A DNA stretch of 64,000 nt from Cohnella hashimotonis (lineage in GTDB: Bacteria > Bacillota > Bacilli > Paenibacillales > Paenibacillaceae). The translations under genes and the position numbers were made by a program. The stretch covers positions 6,696,001-6,760,000 of the forward strand of contig NZ_JAGRPV010000001.1 of NCBI RefSeq assembly GCF_030014955.1, in the 5' to 3' direction. Under the pieces are notes generated by a model that worked only from the letters and a program-made list of their open reading frames with translations, did not search any database and had not been told where the DNA came from. Each line of letters starts with the position of its first letter. Position 1 is the first letter of the stretch. Of this stretch, positions 1 through 9,104 are shown in pieces.

Positions 1-3000
1 GAGCAACCCGCCCAGCTCCGGCGCATCGGGCGCCTCCAGGTCGTCGTCCGACTGGAGAACGTTCACAGTATTCTCGCCGGAGAGCGTCCAGGTCTCTTCG
101 TTATCCGAGGAAAAGGCTGCGTAATAGCGGTAGGCGCCCGCCGCGGTCGGCTCGAAGGAAGCGCGATACGCCTTGGCCGCCCCCGCATCCTCCTTGTATC
201 TTAACGAGACGGCCACGGCGTCAGCCAGATCTCCGTTTTCCGGGTAAAAGAACAGCTTGCCCGGCAGATTCGGCGCCGCCCTGCCCGCATAGGCTGCATT
301 GTCCGTAAGCCCCGGCGCCAGCACCTCGACGGTGATGCCTTCGATCTTTTTGCCGACGCCCGCATAGACGACGCCAGCCACCGAGGATGGTACGGCTACC
401 GATTGAACCGGATAAAACGGCGTCGCGGACACCATCGTTCCGATCAGGCTCTCCGACTGGCCGGCATAGGCGGTAACTGCGTAATAATACTTGGTCGCAT
501 TTACGATGCCGGTCTGATCAGTGAAGGCAAGCGTGTCCGCTTCGACGTCGCCGACACGCGTCAGCGCGCCGCCCTCGATGAGCGCCCGGTATACGCGATA
601 GCCTGCCGCTCCGGGAACCGTCTGCCAGGCGAGATCGACCTTGCCGTTGCCGGCGGCGGCGGTCAAGCCCTGAACAGCGGCGACCGTGCCCAGATCGCCG
701 GTCGATACCATCATGACGCCCGACAGGGCAGGCAGCGTCAGCTTGAGCTTGCCGCCTTGCACCGTCGCCTCGATCGCGCCGCCCAGCTCATCCTTCAGCT
801 GAAGTCCGTCCGGCAGGAAGCCGGTGACGTCCGCTTCAATCTCCTTGGCCGCGGCGGCACGGTTGATTGCAACGAGACCGCCCTTAGACGCCGTCTTGCG
901 GGCATACGCGATCACGTCGCCTTCTGCGTAGGCCATCTTCAGGTCGCCGGTGCTGAACACGTCGTTGGCATGACGCACCGCAGCCGCGTCCTGGTACGTC
1001 TTGAACAGGTCTGCGTAGCGGCCTACGGCCTCATATTCTTCTCCGCTTCCCGCTACGCGCTCCCATGGGAACGTCCGTCTAGAATCCGGATCCTTCGTGC
1101 CGGTCAAGCCGACCTCGTCGCCGTAATATATCGTCGGCGCGCCCGGATAGCCCAGCTGGAACAGCGCGACGAGCGCCTGCTGCTTCAGCGCCTTGTCGGA
1201 CGCCTCCGGCGCGATGATCAGATGCTCCTCCTCGTAAGAAGGGAAATCAAGCTTCGTGATCGAGCGGGTCGTGTCATGGGAATCCATCAGATTCAGCATG
1301 ACCTGCCAGGCTTCCTTGGGGTAGTCCTCGCGGATCGACTCGAGCGTCTCGTTGAACGCCTTGGCGTCGCCGCCGATCATGAACGTCTGCAGCGCGCCGC
1401 GGAAACGATAGTTCATGACCGAGTCGAACTGGTCGCCCAGCAGATACGGCGTCGCGACATTCCATTCCTCCCCGAGGATGATCGGCTCGTCGATCGTATT
1501 GCCGCTCGCGTCCTTCAAACCGGCCGTGGATTTGACGGCTTCCCTGAACTTTTTCCACGTACCCGCGGATACGTCCGGCGCGACGTCGAGCCGCCAGCCG
1601 CTCGTGCCCATCCATACCCAGCGCTGCGAGACGACGTTTTGCATCGCCTCGTCCGCTTCCGCATCGGATTGTCCCGACAGGTCATGGCCGATGACTTCCT
1701 CGCGATAGGCGACGTTGTTCCATTCGTGCGCCTCCTGCGGACCGCCGATCGCCGCTGCGTCGCCCGCTTGCGGCGTCACGGCGTCCATCGCCGGCAGCGA
1801 GTCGTAGCCCCACCAGGCGTCGTATTTGTAGTGGGTGTTGGTACCGTCGCGATCCGGAACCTTCTCGTTCTCGATCGTGAACCAGGTCGTGTAGGCGAAG
1901 TCTTCCGGATACTTGTAGTTCATGCCCGTCTTCGGATTTTTTTGGCTCGTATAGTAAGCCTGCGCCTCGCTTTTCGCCTGCTCGAGCGTCTTGCCGGGCG
2001 CGGCATTCCGGATGTCGTATACCTTTGCCCAATACTCGTAAGCGCCGATCTCCGGATATTTCTCGTAACGGTCGAAATAAACCGAGTCGTCGCCGACATG
2101 ATTGAACACGCCGTCGCCGATAATCCGGATGCCCTGCGCCTTCGCGGCCTTGGCGAAGTCGATGAAGATCTTGTCCGAAGCGACGCGCGTCGCTTCGTAA
2201 TTCAAGCCGGATGCCGGGTCGCCCGGCGTATTGTACACCGGCTCGCCGAACATCGGATCGAGATGCTTGTAGTCCGTCGCATCGTACTTGTGGTTGGACG
2301 CCGCCCAGGCGATCGGATTGAAGTAGATCGTGTTGACGCCGATCGACTTGAGATAGCCGAGCTTCTGCTGCACGCCCTGCAGGTCTCCGCCGTAAAACTC
2401 GTTCGTCCAGACGCCGTCCGTCTTCGCGCCCGGGTAATACGGCTGGTTTTCCGGCTTGACGCGGTCCGGATTTTCCGGCACGTCGCTCCACTTGCCCGCT
2501 ACCTGGCCCGGCGCCGGATCGTTCGCGACGCCGCCGTCGAAATATTGCAGCGGGTAAGGCGCGATCTCGCTCGTGTCGTCGGATTCGGACCGGTTGCCCC
2601 GATATCCGTCCACGATCTTCGCGCGATTGTTCGTCTCGTCGCCGTCGAAGAAACGGTCCGGGAAGATCTGATAGACGACCGCTTCTTTCATCCAGTCCGG
2701 CGTATGATAGTCTGCGCTGTAGACGGTCAGGTCGAAGGGCACTGCGCCTTCGTCCGACACGACGCCGGTGCCGCCGCGCGCGATATTTCCGTTCTTGTCG
2801 TCGCCGAGCTCGACCTTCGCCGCGCCGTCGATCAGGATGAACTTGTAGCCCCATACGCCGATCGGCGCGAACGTAGCGGCCGGAATCTTCGCCTCGAAGT
2901 AGTCGCTTCCCGCGACCGAGGTCGTCTTGCGCATATCGAACGTACGGGCCATGCCTTCGCCGTCCGTCAGTTCCACGCGCGCGAGCTGGACGTCGTCCTT

Positions 3001-3888
3001 GGCGGCCGCCACGCGCAGCGTCAAGTCCTCGCTCGCTTCCTTGATTGCGCCGAACGGCTTCTTGTACGTCAGCGAACGGCTGTCGAACCGGATGCCCGAC
3101 TTGTCGATCTTGCCGTCGAAGCCCCCGCTCTGGAGCACGCTTTTCCCGCCGAGCTGCCTGTTCTGGCTTTGGTAGTCGATGGTGAAAATCGTAAAGGCTT
3201 CGTCCGGAATATCCAGCGCCAGATTGCCTCCGCCGTCGCCGTAGCTCTCGTCCCAGCTCGGTCCGAACGCTACCTTGGCCTCGTACCGTCCCTGCGGAAT
3301 GCTCGCCTGGTACTTATATACGCTGCCGTCGAAGTCGTAATCGACGAAGCGCAGACCCGACGTCGAAGGCGACCAATCCGCCGATTCGCCAAGCGCGGTC
3401 TGCAAGCTGCCGACGAGTCGCGGCCATTTGTCTTCGCCCAGCGCGGCCGTATACTGCGGCAGTCCCGAGACGCCGGCCGCCGTGATGCGCGCCTGGCCGA
3501 TCTCTTCGTTGACGTAGAAATTTACTTTGGTCTCCTCGTCAAGCGTCAACGAAAAGTTGTTGCCTCCGTTGCTGAAGCCGTCCCAGGTTCCGTTCTTGGT
3601 CAGCTTGAATTCATGCGTTCCTGCCGGCAGTACCGCCGAAAACGCATAAAATCCTCCGACCAGGTGCTTCATTTTGCCTGCGGAAGTCGCAGGCTTCTCG
3701 TTCCAGTCGGTGAACGAGCCAGCTACGACCCATTGGCTCTCGCCCCCAGGCTGATCTACGAATACGTCCGCCGCAATGGCAGCGCTTGCATAACGGACTG
3801 CGCCGATCCCTGCGAACAGCTGCAAAGCCAACAGTCCTGCGATAATGAGTGCGACCTGCCTTCGAATGCGGCTCCATGCCTTTGACAT
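1..3888 (-). CDS. Secreted GH13 amylopullulanase/neopullulanase-type enzyme (3' end beyond window)
   Basis: Start-side 1296 codons are visible; the C-terminus lies left of position 1. The ATG at 3888 has an AGGAGG site at 3902-3907. A signal peptide (about residues 1-30) is followed by an X25/CBM48-like module (motif AGSFTDWNEK) and further beta-sandwich modules. The GH13 barrel carries the four conserved regions: DGVFNHVG (H597), GWRLDVAPD (nucleophile D768), GEEW (acid/base E807) and DSHDTTR (D872). The motif YQIFPDRFF is typical of neopullulanase/cyclodextrinase-like enzymes. A fibronectin III-like module follows near residue 1100. It should cleave alpha-1,4 and/or alpha-1,6 links in starch or pullulan outside the cell. 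Family assignment is secure; the exact specificity is inferred. It has its own promoter, separate from the transporter operon upstream. Confidence 0.9.
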   Translation of the reverse strand, partial: MSKAWSRIRRQVALIIAGLLALQLFAGIGAVRYASAAIAADVFVDQPGGESQWVVAGSFTDWNEKPATSAGKMKHLVGGFYAFSAVLPAGTHEFKLTKNGTWDGFSNGGNNFSLTLDEETKVNFYVNEEIGQARITAAGVSGLPQYTAALGEDKWPRLVGSLQTALGESADWSPSTSGLRFVDYDFDGSVYKYQASIPQGRYEAKVAFGPSWDESYGDGGGNLALDIPDEAFTIFTIDYQSQNRQLGGKSVLQSGGFDGKIDKSGIRFDSRSLTYKKPFGAIKEASEDLTLRVAAAKDDVQLARVELTDGEGMARTFDMRKTTSVAGSDYFEAKIPAATFAPIGVWGYKFILIDGAAKVELGDDKNGNIARGGTGVVSDEGAVPFDLTVYSADYHTPDWMKEAVVYQIFPDRFFDGDETNNRAKIVDGYRGNRSESDDTSEIAPYPLQYFDGGVANDPAPGQVAGKWSDVPENPDRVKPENQPYYPGAKTDGVWTNEFYGGDLQGVQQKLGYLKSIGVNTIYFNPIAWAASNHKYDATDYKHLDPMFGEPVYNTPGDPASGLNYEATRVASDKIFIDFAKAAKAQGIRIIGDGVFNHVGDDSVYFDRYEKYPEIGAYEYWAKVYDIRNAAPGKTLEQAKSEAQAYYTSQKNPKTGMNYKYPEDFAYTTWFTIENEKVPDRDGTNTHYKYDAWWGYDSLPAMDAVTPQAGDAAAIGGPQEAHEWNNVAYREEVIGHDLSGQSDAEADEAMQNVVSQRWVWMGTSGWRLDVAPDVSAGTWKKFREAVKSTAGLKDASGNTIDEPIILGEEWNVATPYLLGDQFDSVMNYRFRGALQTFMIGGDAKAFNETLESIREDYPKEAWQVMLNLMDSHDTTRSITKLDFPSYEEEHLIIAPEASDKALKQQALVALFQLGYPGAPTIYYGDEVGLTGTKDPDSRRTFPWERVAGSGEEYEAVGRYADLFKTYQDAAAVRHANDVFSTGDLKMAYAEGDVIAYARKTASKGGLVAINRAAAAKEIEADVTGFLPDGLQLKDELGGAIEATVQGGKLKLTLPALSGVMMVSTGDLGTVAAVQGLTAAAGNGKVDLAWQTVPGAAGYRVYRALIEGGALTRVGDVEADTLAFTDQTGIVNATKYYYAVTAYAGQSESLIGTMVSATPFYPVQSVAVPSSVAGVVYAGVGKKIEGITVEVLAPGLTDNAAYAGRAAPNLPGKLFFYPENGDLADAVAVSLRYKEDAGAAKAYRASFEPTAAGAYRYYAAFSSDNEETWTLSGENTVNVLQSDDDLEAPDAPELGGLL

Positions 3889-3990
3889 AATCTTAACGAT
3901 CCCTCCTGTGCTAATTCTGAACTCGTCAGCAAACCCGGCGCAAGGCAAAGACGCAGAACCCCGTTGTGCTATGTATGCCGCCATCGTTGC

Positions 3991-4113
3991 GCAAACGTTT
4001 GCATAACTTGTCATGAAAATAGCATATCACCTGGCGGAAAAGACTGTCAACGCCGAATGTAAGCGCTATATGAAATATGGAGGAATTCACGGTTATGTGC
4101 AAAGCGTTGCACA
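3991..4113 (-). promoter_or_regulatory. Promoter of the GH13 gene with two LacI-type operators and a cre-like site
   Basis: Read on the minus strand, TTGACA (4050-4045) and TATGCT (4026-4021) are separated by 18 bp, a good SigA promoter. A perfect palindrome GCAAACGTTTGC (3991-4002) lies just downstream of the likely start site. A second element with 7-bp arms, TGTGCAA-N4-TTGCACA (4096-4113), lies upstream, 108 bp away centre to centre. TGTAAGCGCTATAT (4058-4071) resembles a CcpA cre with two mismatches and abuts the -35. Palindromes with a central CG flanked by GCAAA/TTTGC are typical of LacI/MalR-family operators. Repression by looping or roadblock is an inference. Confidence 0.65.
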
Positions 4114-4150
4114 CAAGCGCGTTTGCCGTCCCTCCGCCGCTCCCAGTCAT

Positions 4151-4186
4151 TTAAAAAACCGCCAGGGGAAGATCGCCCTGACGGTC
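4151..4186 (-). terminator. Intrinsic terminator of the sugar ABC operon
   Basis: On the minus strand a 10-bp stem ACCGTCAGGG/CCCTGGCGGT is followed by a T run at 4158-4153. It lies just after the stop of the second permease, so the downstream amylase gene is transcribed separately. Confidence 0.8.
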
Positions 4187-4236
4187 CTTTTGGGTTTGAC
4201 GGCTATTCGAGACGCCTGTCGTATCCGACGTCCCGC

Positions 4237-5121
4237 CTATCCCTTTACGCTGCCGAGCTTGATGCCGCTGACGAAGTACTTTTGCAAAAATGGATAGACG
4301 AGCAAAATCGGAACCGCGGCCACGACCATTTGCGCCGCCTTGACGGAGCGGTCGTTCAGCTGCGCGAGGCGCTGCGCGTCCGTAGCCGACATCGTCTGGA
4401 AGTCGAACTTGACAACGATCGTCTGCAGGTAGCTCTGCAGCGGGTAATGCGCGGCGTCCCGCATGTAAATCAGGCCGTCGAACCAGGCGTTCCAGTGTCC
4501 GACGACGCAGAACAGCGTGATCGTCGCAGTCGCCGGCGTGGAGATCGGCACATAGATCTGCCACAGCGTGCGCCAGTGGCCCGCGCCGTCGATCATCGCA
4601 GCATCCTCCAGCTCCTCGGGCACCTGCCTGAAGAAGTTCAGCATCAGAATGAGGTTGAACACGGTGACCGCGCCGGGAAGAATAAGCGCCCACAGCGTAT
4701 CCATAATCCCGATTTCCTTGATCAAGATGTAAGTCGGAATGAGACCGCCGTTGAACAGCATCGTGAAGAAAAAGATCCAGACGTACAGCGTTCTGGCGCG
4801 GAGCTTCTCTCTCGACATCGACAGCGGATAGGCGAGCAAAATGACGAGCAGCACGTTGACCGCCGTGCCCAGCGCCGCCCGCTGGAGCGTAACGCCGAAG
4901 GCTTTCCAAAAGGCGCTGCGCTCGAGCACGTAGACATACGGCTCCCATGTAAAGCGCACAGGCCACAAGGTGACCAAGCCGCCGGAAACGGCGGCATTGT
5001 CGCTGAGCGACAGGGCGATTACGTGAATCAGCGGCAGCAGGCACAAAACGGCCGTCAAGGTGAGCAGCGCATAGTTGAACACGCTAAATATTTTCTGACC
5101 GCGGGTTTGTCTGAGCAGCAA
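4237..5121 (-). CDS. Carbohydrate ABC transporter permease, YtcP/LplC family
   Basis: 294 residues with about six hydrophobic segments. The cytoplasmic EAA loop reads EELEDAAMIDGAGHWRTLW near residue 180, the coupling helix to the ATPase. It pairs with the permease upstream, 12 bp away, to form the membrane channel of a sugar importer. The C-terminus FVSGIKLGSVKG is typical of this family. No ATPase is encoded here, as usual for this class, which shares an MsmX-type ATPase encoded elsewhere. The substrate is unproven; the adjacent amylase suggests malto-oligosaccharides, but Lpl-type systems often carry other glycans. Confidence 0.9.
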   Translation of the reverse strand: MLLRQTRGQKIFSVFNYALLTLTAVLCLLPLIHVIALSLSDNAAVSGGLVTLWPVRFTWEPYVYVLERSAFWKAFGVTLQRAALGTAVNVLLVILLAYPLSMSREKLRARTLYVWIFFFTMLFNGGLIPTYILIKEIGIMDTLWALILPGAVTVFNLILMLNFFRQVPEELEDAAMIDGAGHWRTLWQIYVPISTPATATITLFCVVGHWNAWFDGLIYMRDAAHYPLQSYLQTIVVKFDFQTMSATDAQRLAQLNDRSVKAAQMVVAAVPILLVYPFLQKYFVSGIKLGSVKG

Positions 5122-5133
5122 TGCGATTCCCTC

Positions 5134-6084
5134 CTAGAAAAGGCGGTACTTGAACAGCCGATAAGCAACCAGATAAGAGGTCGAGATCAAGATGAAGGAT
5201 ACGAGCGACTTGAGCAATCCTACGGCGGTCGAGGGCCCGAATTGCGTCTGCTGAAGTCCCATCCGGTACACCATCGTATCGACGATATCGCCGGACTCGT
5301 ATACCTGCGGGCTGTACAGATTAAAAATCTGATCGAAGCCGGCATCGAGCACGGTACCGAGACTGAGCACCATCAGCAGCACGATGATCATATGCATGCC
5401 GGGAAGCGTCACATGCCAGGTCTGCTTCCAGCGCCCCGCCCCGTCTGCCGCCGCAGCCTCATACAGCGAAGGGTCGATGCTCGTGATGGCGGCCAGGTAA
5501 ATGATCGTGTTGAAGCCGAACGTCTTCCAAATGTCGGAGACGACCATCGTGTAGGGAAACCATGCATTCTCGCCCAGAAAAAAGATCGGTCCGATGCCCA
5601 CCCAGCCGAGAAACTTGTTGACGATGCCCGTGGACGGCGACAAAATATCGATCAAAATCCCGCCCAGAATAATCCACGATAAAAAATAAGGGAAATAAAT
5701 GATCGTCTGCGTCGTCCGCTTGAACAGCACGTTGCGAACCTCGTTCAGCAGCAGTGCGAAGGCGATCGGCACGACCAGTCCGGCTACGATCTTGAGCGCG
5801 GCGATCCGCAGCGTGTTCCAGACGACCTGCCAGATCGTCGGCATGGAGAAGACATAATCGAAGTTGTCCAGGCCGACCCATTCCTGCCCGCCGAACAAGC
5901 CTTTGAGCGGAATAAAGTTCTGGAACGCGATCGAGACGCCGACCATCGGAATATACGCAAAGATCAATATCAGAACTAGACCCGGAAGCAGCATAAAATG
6001 AAGCGGCAGCTCGCGTCTTGTCTTGTAGCCGAACTTGAACGACCGTCTCCTTTCATTGCCCAAGGCCGGTGTATGCTTGCTCAT
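5134..6084 (-). CDS. Carbohydrate ABC transporter permease, LplB/YteP family
   Basis: 316 residues, about six membrane segments, EAA loop with EAAAADGAGRWKQTW near residue 220. The ATG at 6084 follows GGGAGGAGG at a good distance. It partners the permease immediately downstream and the lipoprotein upstream. The family is distinguished from MalF by its short N-terminus and the sequence LPGLVLILIFAYIPMVG at the first membrane segment. Confidence 0.9.
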   Translation of the reverse strand: MSKHTPALGNERRRSFKFGYKTRRELPLHFMLLPGLVLILIFAYIPMVGVSIAFQNFIPLKGLFGGQEWVGLDNFDYVFSMPTIWQVVWNTLRIAALKIVAGLVVPIAFALLLNEVRNVLFKRTTQTIIYFPYFLSWIILGGILIDILSPSTGIVNKFLGWVGIGPIFFLGENAWFPYTMVVSDIWKTFGFNTIIYLAAITSIDPSLYEAAAADGAGRWKQTWHVTLPGMHMIIVLLMVLSLGTVLDAGFDQIFNLYSPQVYESGDIVDTMVYRMGLQQTQFGPSTAVGLLKSLVSFILISTSYLVAYRLFKYRLF

Positions 6085-6112
6085 CCTTTTCGCCTCCTCC
6101 CTTTGAATTGAA

Positions 6113-6142
6113 GCAAGCGCCGCAGGTCAGGACGGCGCTTGC
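6113..6142 (-). terminator. Intercistronic hairpin between binding protein and permeases
   Basis: A perfect 10-bp stem GCAAGCGCCG/CGGCGCTTGC with a 10-nt loop lies between the lipoprotein and permease genes, without a strong T run. Such hairpins usually act as partial terminators or mRNA stabilisers that keep the binding protein in excess; here that role is inferred. Confidence 0.55.
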
Positions 6143-6163
6143 GGGTATAGGACTGCCTCGCGC

Positions 6164-7816
6164 TTACTTGCCCAGCTCCGCGTTGACCTCTTGCGTGACC
6201 TTGTCTCCGCCCAGCTTGTTCCATTCGGCGACCATCTTGTCGAAGCCTTGATCGGCGTCCGTCTTGCCCATGATGATCGCGGTCAGCGTCGTGACGATCA
6301 GCTCATCCATGGAGCTGCCTCGCGTGATCTGCGTCGGCGTCGGCGCGCCCAGATACGCATTCCACACGATCTGATCCGGATAGGACTGATCCACATAGGC
6401 GAACGGCGTATCCTTCGGCCCGAACATCATTTCGAACGTCCACATGCCGGACTTGATGTTGGCGTAGAAACCGGCTGCCGTGCCGCCCAGGCTGTCCGTC
6501 GTTCCGTTCGCGATGGCCGCCTTGATATCCTGATGCGCCTTAAGGTCGATCATCGGGTCCAGCGTGTAGATCGGAGACATCTGCCAGATGTTCTCTACGC
6601 CGTTCTCCCCGTAGTACTTGCTGAATTCCGCATCTTTTCCGAACAGCGCTTCCACGTAGACATTGAACATTTTGACGAGATTTTCCGGGTTCTTCGTTCC
6701 CTTCTTGACCGCGACATAGCTGTCCTTGCCGATGGTCAGAGATACTTTGGTCGGACTGCCGTCCTTGGAAGGCAGCGGCACGACGATCCACTTGGCGTTC
6801 GGGTCGTTCTGGATCGTCTTGTCGATCGTGAACGCCGACCAGTGCGGTCCATAGAACATTCCTGTCTTGCCCGAGACGACCGACTCCATCGACTTGGCAT
6901 TGTCCTTGGTGCCGAACTCCTTGTCGATGATGCCTTCCTTGTACATCGTCTGGAGCATGGCGAGCGGTTCCTTCATCTCGGGTTGAACGAAGCCCCGCAC
7001 CGCCTTGCCGTCCCTTTCCACCCACATGTCTGGCGAAGGGTCGGCGCCGTATCCCCAGAAGAAGCCCTTCATGTTATTGCGGAACGCATTGTCGATCTGC
7101 AGGCCGAACGTGTCCGGCTTGCCGTTGCCGTCCGGGTCCCCCTCCTTGAACGCCTTCGCGATCTTATAGACGTCGTCCATCGTTTTCGGACGCTCGAGGC
7201 CGAGCTTCGTCAGCCAATCCTCGCGAATCCACAGATGGTTGTAGCCGTTCGTGGACGGCATTTTAAGCGGGATCGCGTAGATCCTGCCGTCCTTGGTGAC
7301 CGGCTCGAATACGCGCGCCGTCTCTGCCTCGATGATGCTCTTCAGCAGCTCGGAGCCGTATTGCTTGTAGGCATCGGTCAGATCCTCCAGCGCGCCGGCA
7401 TCCATCAACTGCTTCATGTCGGCCTCGCTCGTGACATTGAACATGTCCGGCAGGTCGTTGGAGGCCATCGCCAGCTTGAATTGCTGATCGTAGGTCGGAC
7501 TGGCCGTGACCATCTTGTAATCCACGGAAACATTCAGCTTCTCCTTGAAAAGACGGGTCCAGCGGTTATCCGCGAGCGTCTCGCCCGTTTGCGATTCCAG
7601 CAGCTTGATCGGCTCGCTGTTCGGATCGATATTGCGCCCGAACGTATAGGTGATCGGACTGCTGCCTGAACTATCCGACGATGCCGTCTGCGCTGGACCG
7701 CTTGATGCAGCGCTGCTGCTCTGTTTATTTTCCGAATTATCCGAAGATTTCGAGCATGCTGCAACGCCGAATGCCATCATGACCGCCATACTGCCTAGAG
7801 CCCATTTTTTTCTCAT
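6164..7816 (-). CDS. Extracellular sugar-binding lipoprotein of ABC transporter, LplA family
   Basis: 550 residues from the ATG at 7816, chosen because AAAGGGG lies just upstream and the product begins with a lipoprotein signal (MRKKWALGSM, lipobox VAAC). A longer in-frame reading from 7894 would bury that signal. A Ser-rich spacer follows the lipid cysteine, then a large type-1 extracellular solute-binding domain of about 500 residues, the size usual for LplA/YtcQ proteins. It should capture an oligosaccharide at the cell surface and deliver it to the two permeases encoded downstream. First gene of the operon, divergent from the AraC regulator. Confidence 0.9.
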   Translation of the reverse strand: MRKKWALGSMAVMMAFGVAACSKSSDNSENKQSSSAASSGPAQTASSDSSGSSPITYTFGRNIDPNSEPIKLLESQTGETLADNRWTRLFKEKLNVSVDYKMVTASPTYDQQFKLAMASNDLPDMFNVTSEADMKQLMDAGALEDLTDAYKQYGSELLKSIIEAETARVFEPVTKDGRIYAIPLKMPSTNGYNHLWIREDWLTKLGLERPKTMDDVYKIAKAFKEGDPDGNGKPDTFGLQIDNAFRNNMKGFFWGYGADPSPDMWVERDGKAVRGFVQPEMKEPLAMLQTMYKEGIIDKEFGTKDNAKSMESVVSGKTGMFYGPHWSAFTIDKTIQNDPNAKWIVVPLPSKDGSPTKVSLTIGKDSYVAVKKGTKNPENLVKMFNVYVEALFGKDAEFSKYYGENGVENIWQMSPIYTLDPMIDLKAHQDIKAAIANGTTDSLGGTAAGFYANIKSGMWTFEMMFGPKDTPFAYVDQSYPDQIVWNAYLGAPTPTQITRGSSMDELIVTTLTAIIMGKTDADQGFDKMVAEWNKLGGDKVTQEVNAELGK

Positions 7817-7911
7817 TTTTGATCCCCTTTCTTTGTTTGCGACGCAAATAATAACACCTGTTATGCAGACTAAAGCGACAAAAGTGCAGGACACTTGTTC
7901 CCAACCCTGTT

Positions 7912-7925
7912 GGAATGCGCTTACA
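7912..7925 (-). promoter_or_regulatory. cre-like CcpA site upstream of the sugar ABC operon
   Basis: TGTAAGCGCATTCC on the minus strand matches the cre pattern TGNAANCGNWNNCA with one mismatch, about 95 bp upstream of the lipoprotein start. I could not place the promoter hexamers with confidence. Confidence 0.5.
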
Positions 7926-8105
7926 TGAGCGTTGCTTCGCTTTGTTCGCCTGCAGCTTTATGTTAGCCGATGAGCCCCCGGTTCGTATTTAGCGGATATC
8001 GCACAATATTAGAAGTTGTCAGTCAGGTCGAAGCTTGGTAAGCTTAAAGCGTTTCCAGTCCGCTTGCACAATATTGAACTTGCTACCGAACGGAGGTGGG
8101 GGCTC

Positions 8106-8975
8106 ATGCTCATCAGGGAACACGGAACGCTGAAGCTGCAGCCCGCGGGAGCCGGCGGCGTTCATCCCTATCATGAGATTCTGTATATCGATTCCGGCGA
8201 ATCCGAGCTCCAGTGGATGGGCAGGTACTACAAACTCGCTTGCCCCGCGCTGCTCGTCATTCCCGCTCATACGCCGCATTGGCTCACGCCTTGCGCGTCC
8301 GGGGTACGGGGATGGTATATGGAGGCCGATATCCAGCAGGAGCTGCTTCCCGGCTATGAGGTCATCCTCCAGTGGAATCAGATGCAGAGCGGCGCGGAGA
8401 CGACTGCCTGGTCGCAACCGTTGCTGGCGGGCATATCCGGCATCACCTCGGTGATCGCATCCTACGAAGCCGGCGAGCTCGATCCCAGAACCGCCCATCA
8501 GCTGCTCGAATGCGATATACGCAAGCTGCTCCTGCTCGTCCGCAGCGCAGTAGCCGCATCCGCGCACACGGCATCTCCACCGGACAACAACCCGTCTTCC
8601 CAGCCCGTCGAGCGTCACTTATACCCGCTGGTTCGTTATATGGAGCGGTTCTATACGGACAACATTACGATCGAAGACCTCTCTCAGATGTGCAACCTGA
8701 CGCCATCCTATGTCATCCGCCTATTCAAGCAGACTTTCGGCGCGACGCCGATTCAATACTTGCAGGAACTTCGGCTCAAAGCGGCGATCAGCTATCTGGG
8801 CTCGACCGATTTGCCCGTGCAGCAGATTGCCGAGTTGACCGGATTTTCCAATCTCCATTATTTCAGCAGAATGTTCAAAATGAAGGTCGGCGAGAGCCCC
8901 TCGACCTGGCGGAAACGCATGTCCGCGCATGGTCCGCTGCTGCCGATCGCGCAAGGCTACGATTCCTGGCGCTAG
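8106..8975 (+). CDS. AraC-family transcriptional regulator
   Basis: 289 residues from ATG 8106, which has GGAGGTGG at 8092-8099; an in-frame start at 8016 lacks a site. The N-terminal half is a cupin-like sensor (VHPYHEILYIDSGESELQW). The last 100 residues form two AraC helix-turn-helices: IEDLSQMCNLTPSYVIRLFKQ, then VQQIAELTGFSNLHYFSRMF. It is divergent from the LplA-type operon 290 bp away, so it is the likely local activator of that transporter, responding to the imported sugar. The target is inferred from position. Confidence 0.9.
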   Translation: MLIREHGTLKLQPAGAGGVHPYHEILYIDSGESELQWMGRYYKLACPALLVIPAHTPHWLTPCASGVRGWYMEADIQQELLPGYEVILQWNQMQSGAETTAWSQPLLAGISGITSVIASYEAGELDPRTAHQLLECDIRKLLLLVRSAVAASAHTASPPDNNPSSQPVERHLYPLVRYMERFYTDNITIEDLSQMCNLTPSYVIRLFKQTFGATPIQYLQELRLKAAISYLGSTDLPVQQIAELTGFSNLHYFSRMFKMKVGESPSTWRKRMSAHGPLLPIAQGYDSWR

Positions 8976-9030
8976 AGAGCGGACGAATTCCGCCTGCGGC
9001 TTTCGGATAATCACCCCTACGCGCGCTAAC

Positions 9031-9073
9031 AGGCCCCGAACGCCGTTTATCCGGTCTCGGGGCCTGTTTTTTC
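9031..9073 (+). terminator. Intrinsic terminator of the AraC gene
   Basis: Stem AGGCCCCGA/TCGGGGCCT (9031-9039 and 9057-9065) followed by six T at 9067-9072. Confidence 0.85.
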
Positions 9074-9104
9074 GGTCTAGGAATTCGGTTTGTTGGGCAA
9101 TTGA

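Noticed and set aside
403..3885. A 1160-codon plus-strand open frame opposite the amylase gene
   Set aside because: Arg/Val/Asp-rich translation without any domain, antisense to a gene with all GH13 motifs; a GC-bias shadow. The same applies to 4123-5682, 6191-7669, 13247-14446, 24148-27447, 32158-33594 and 39012-40514.
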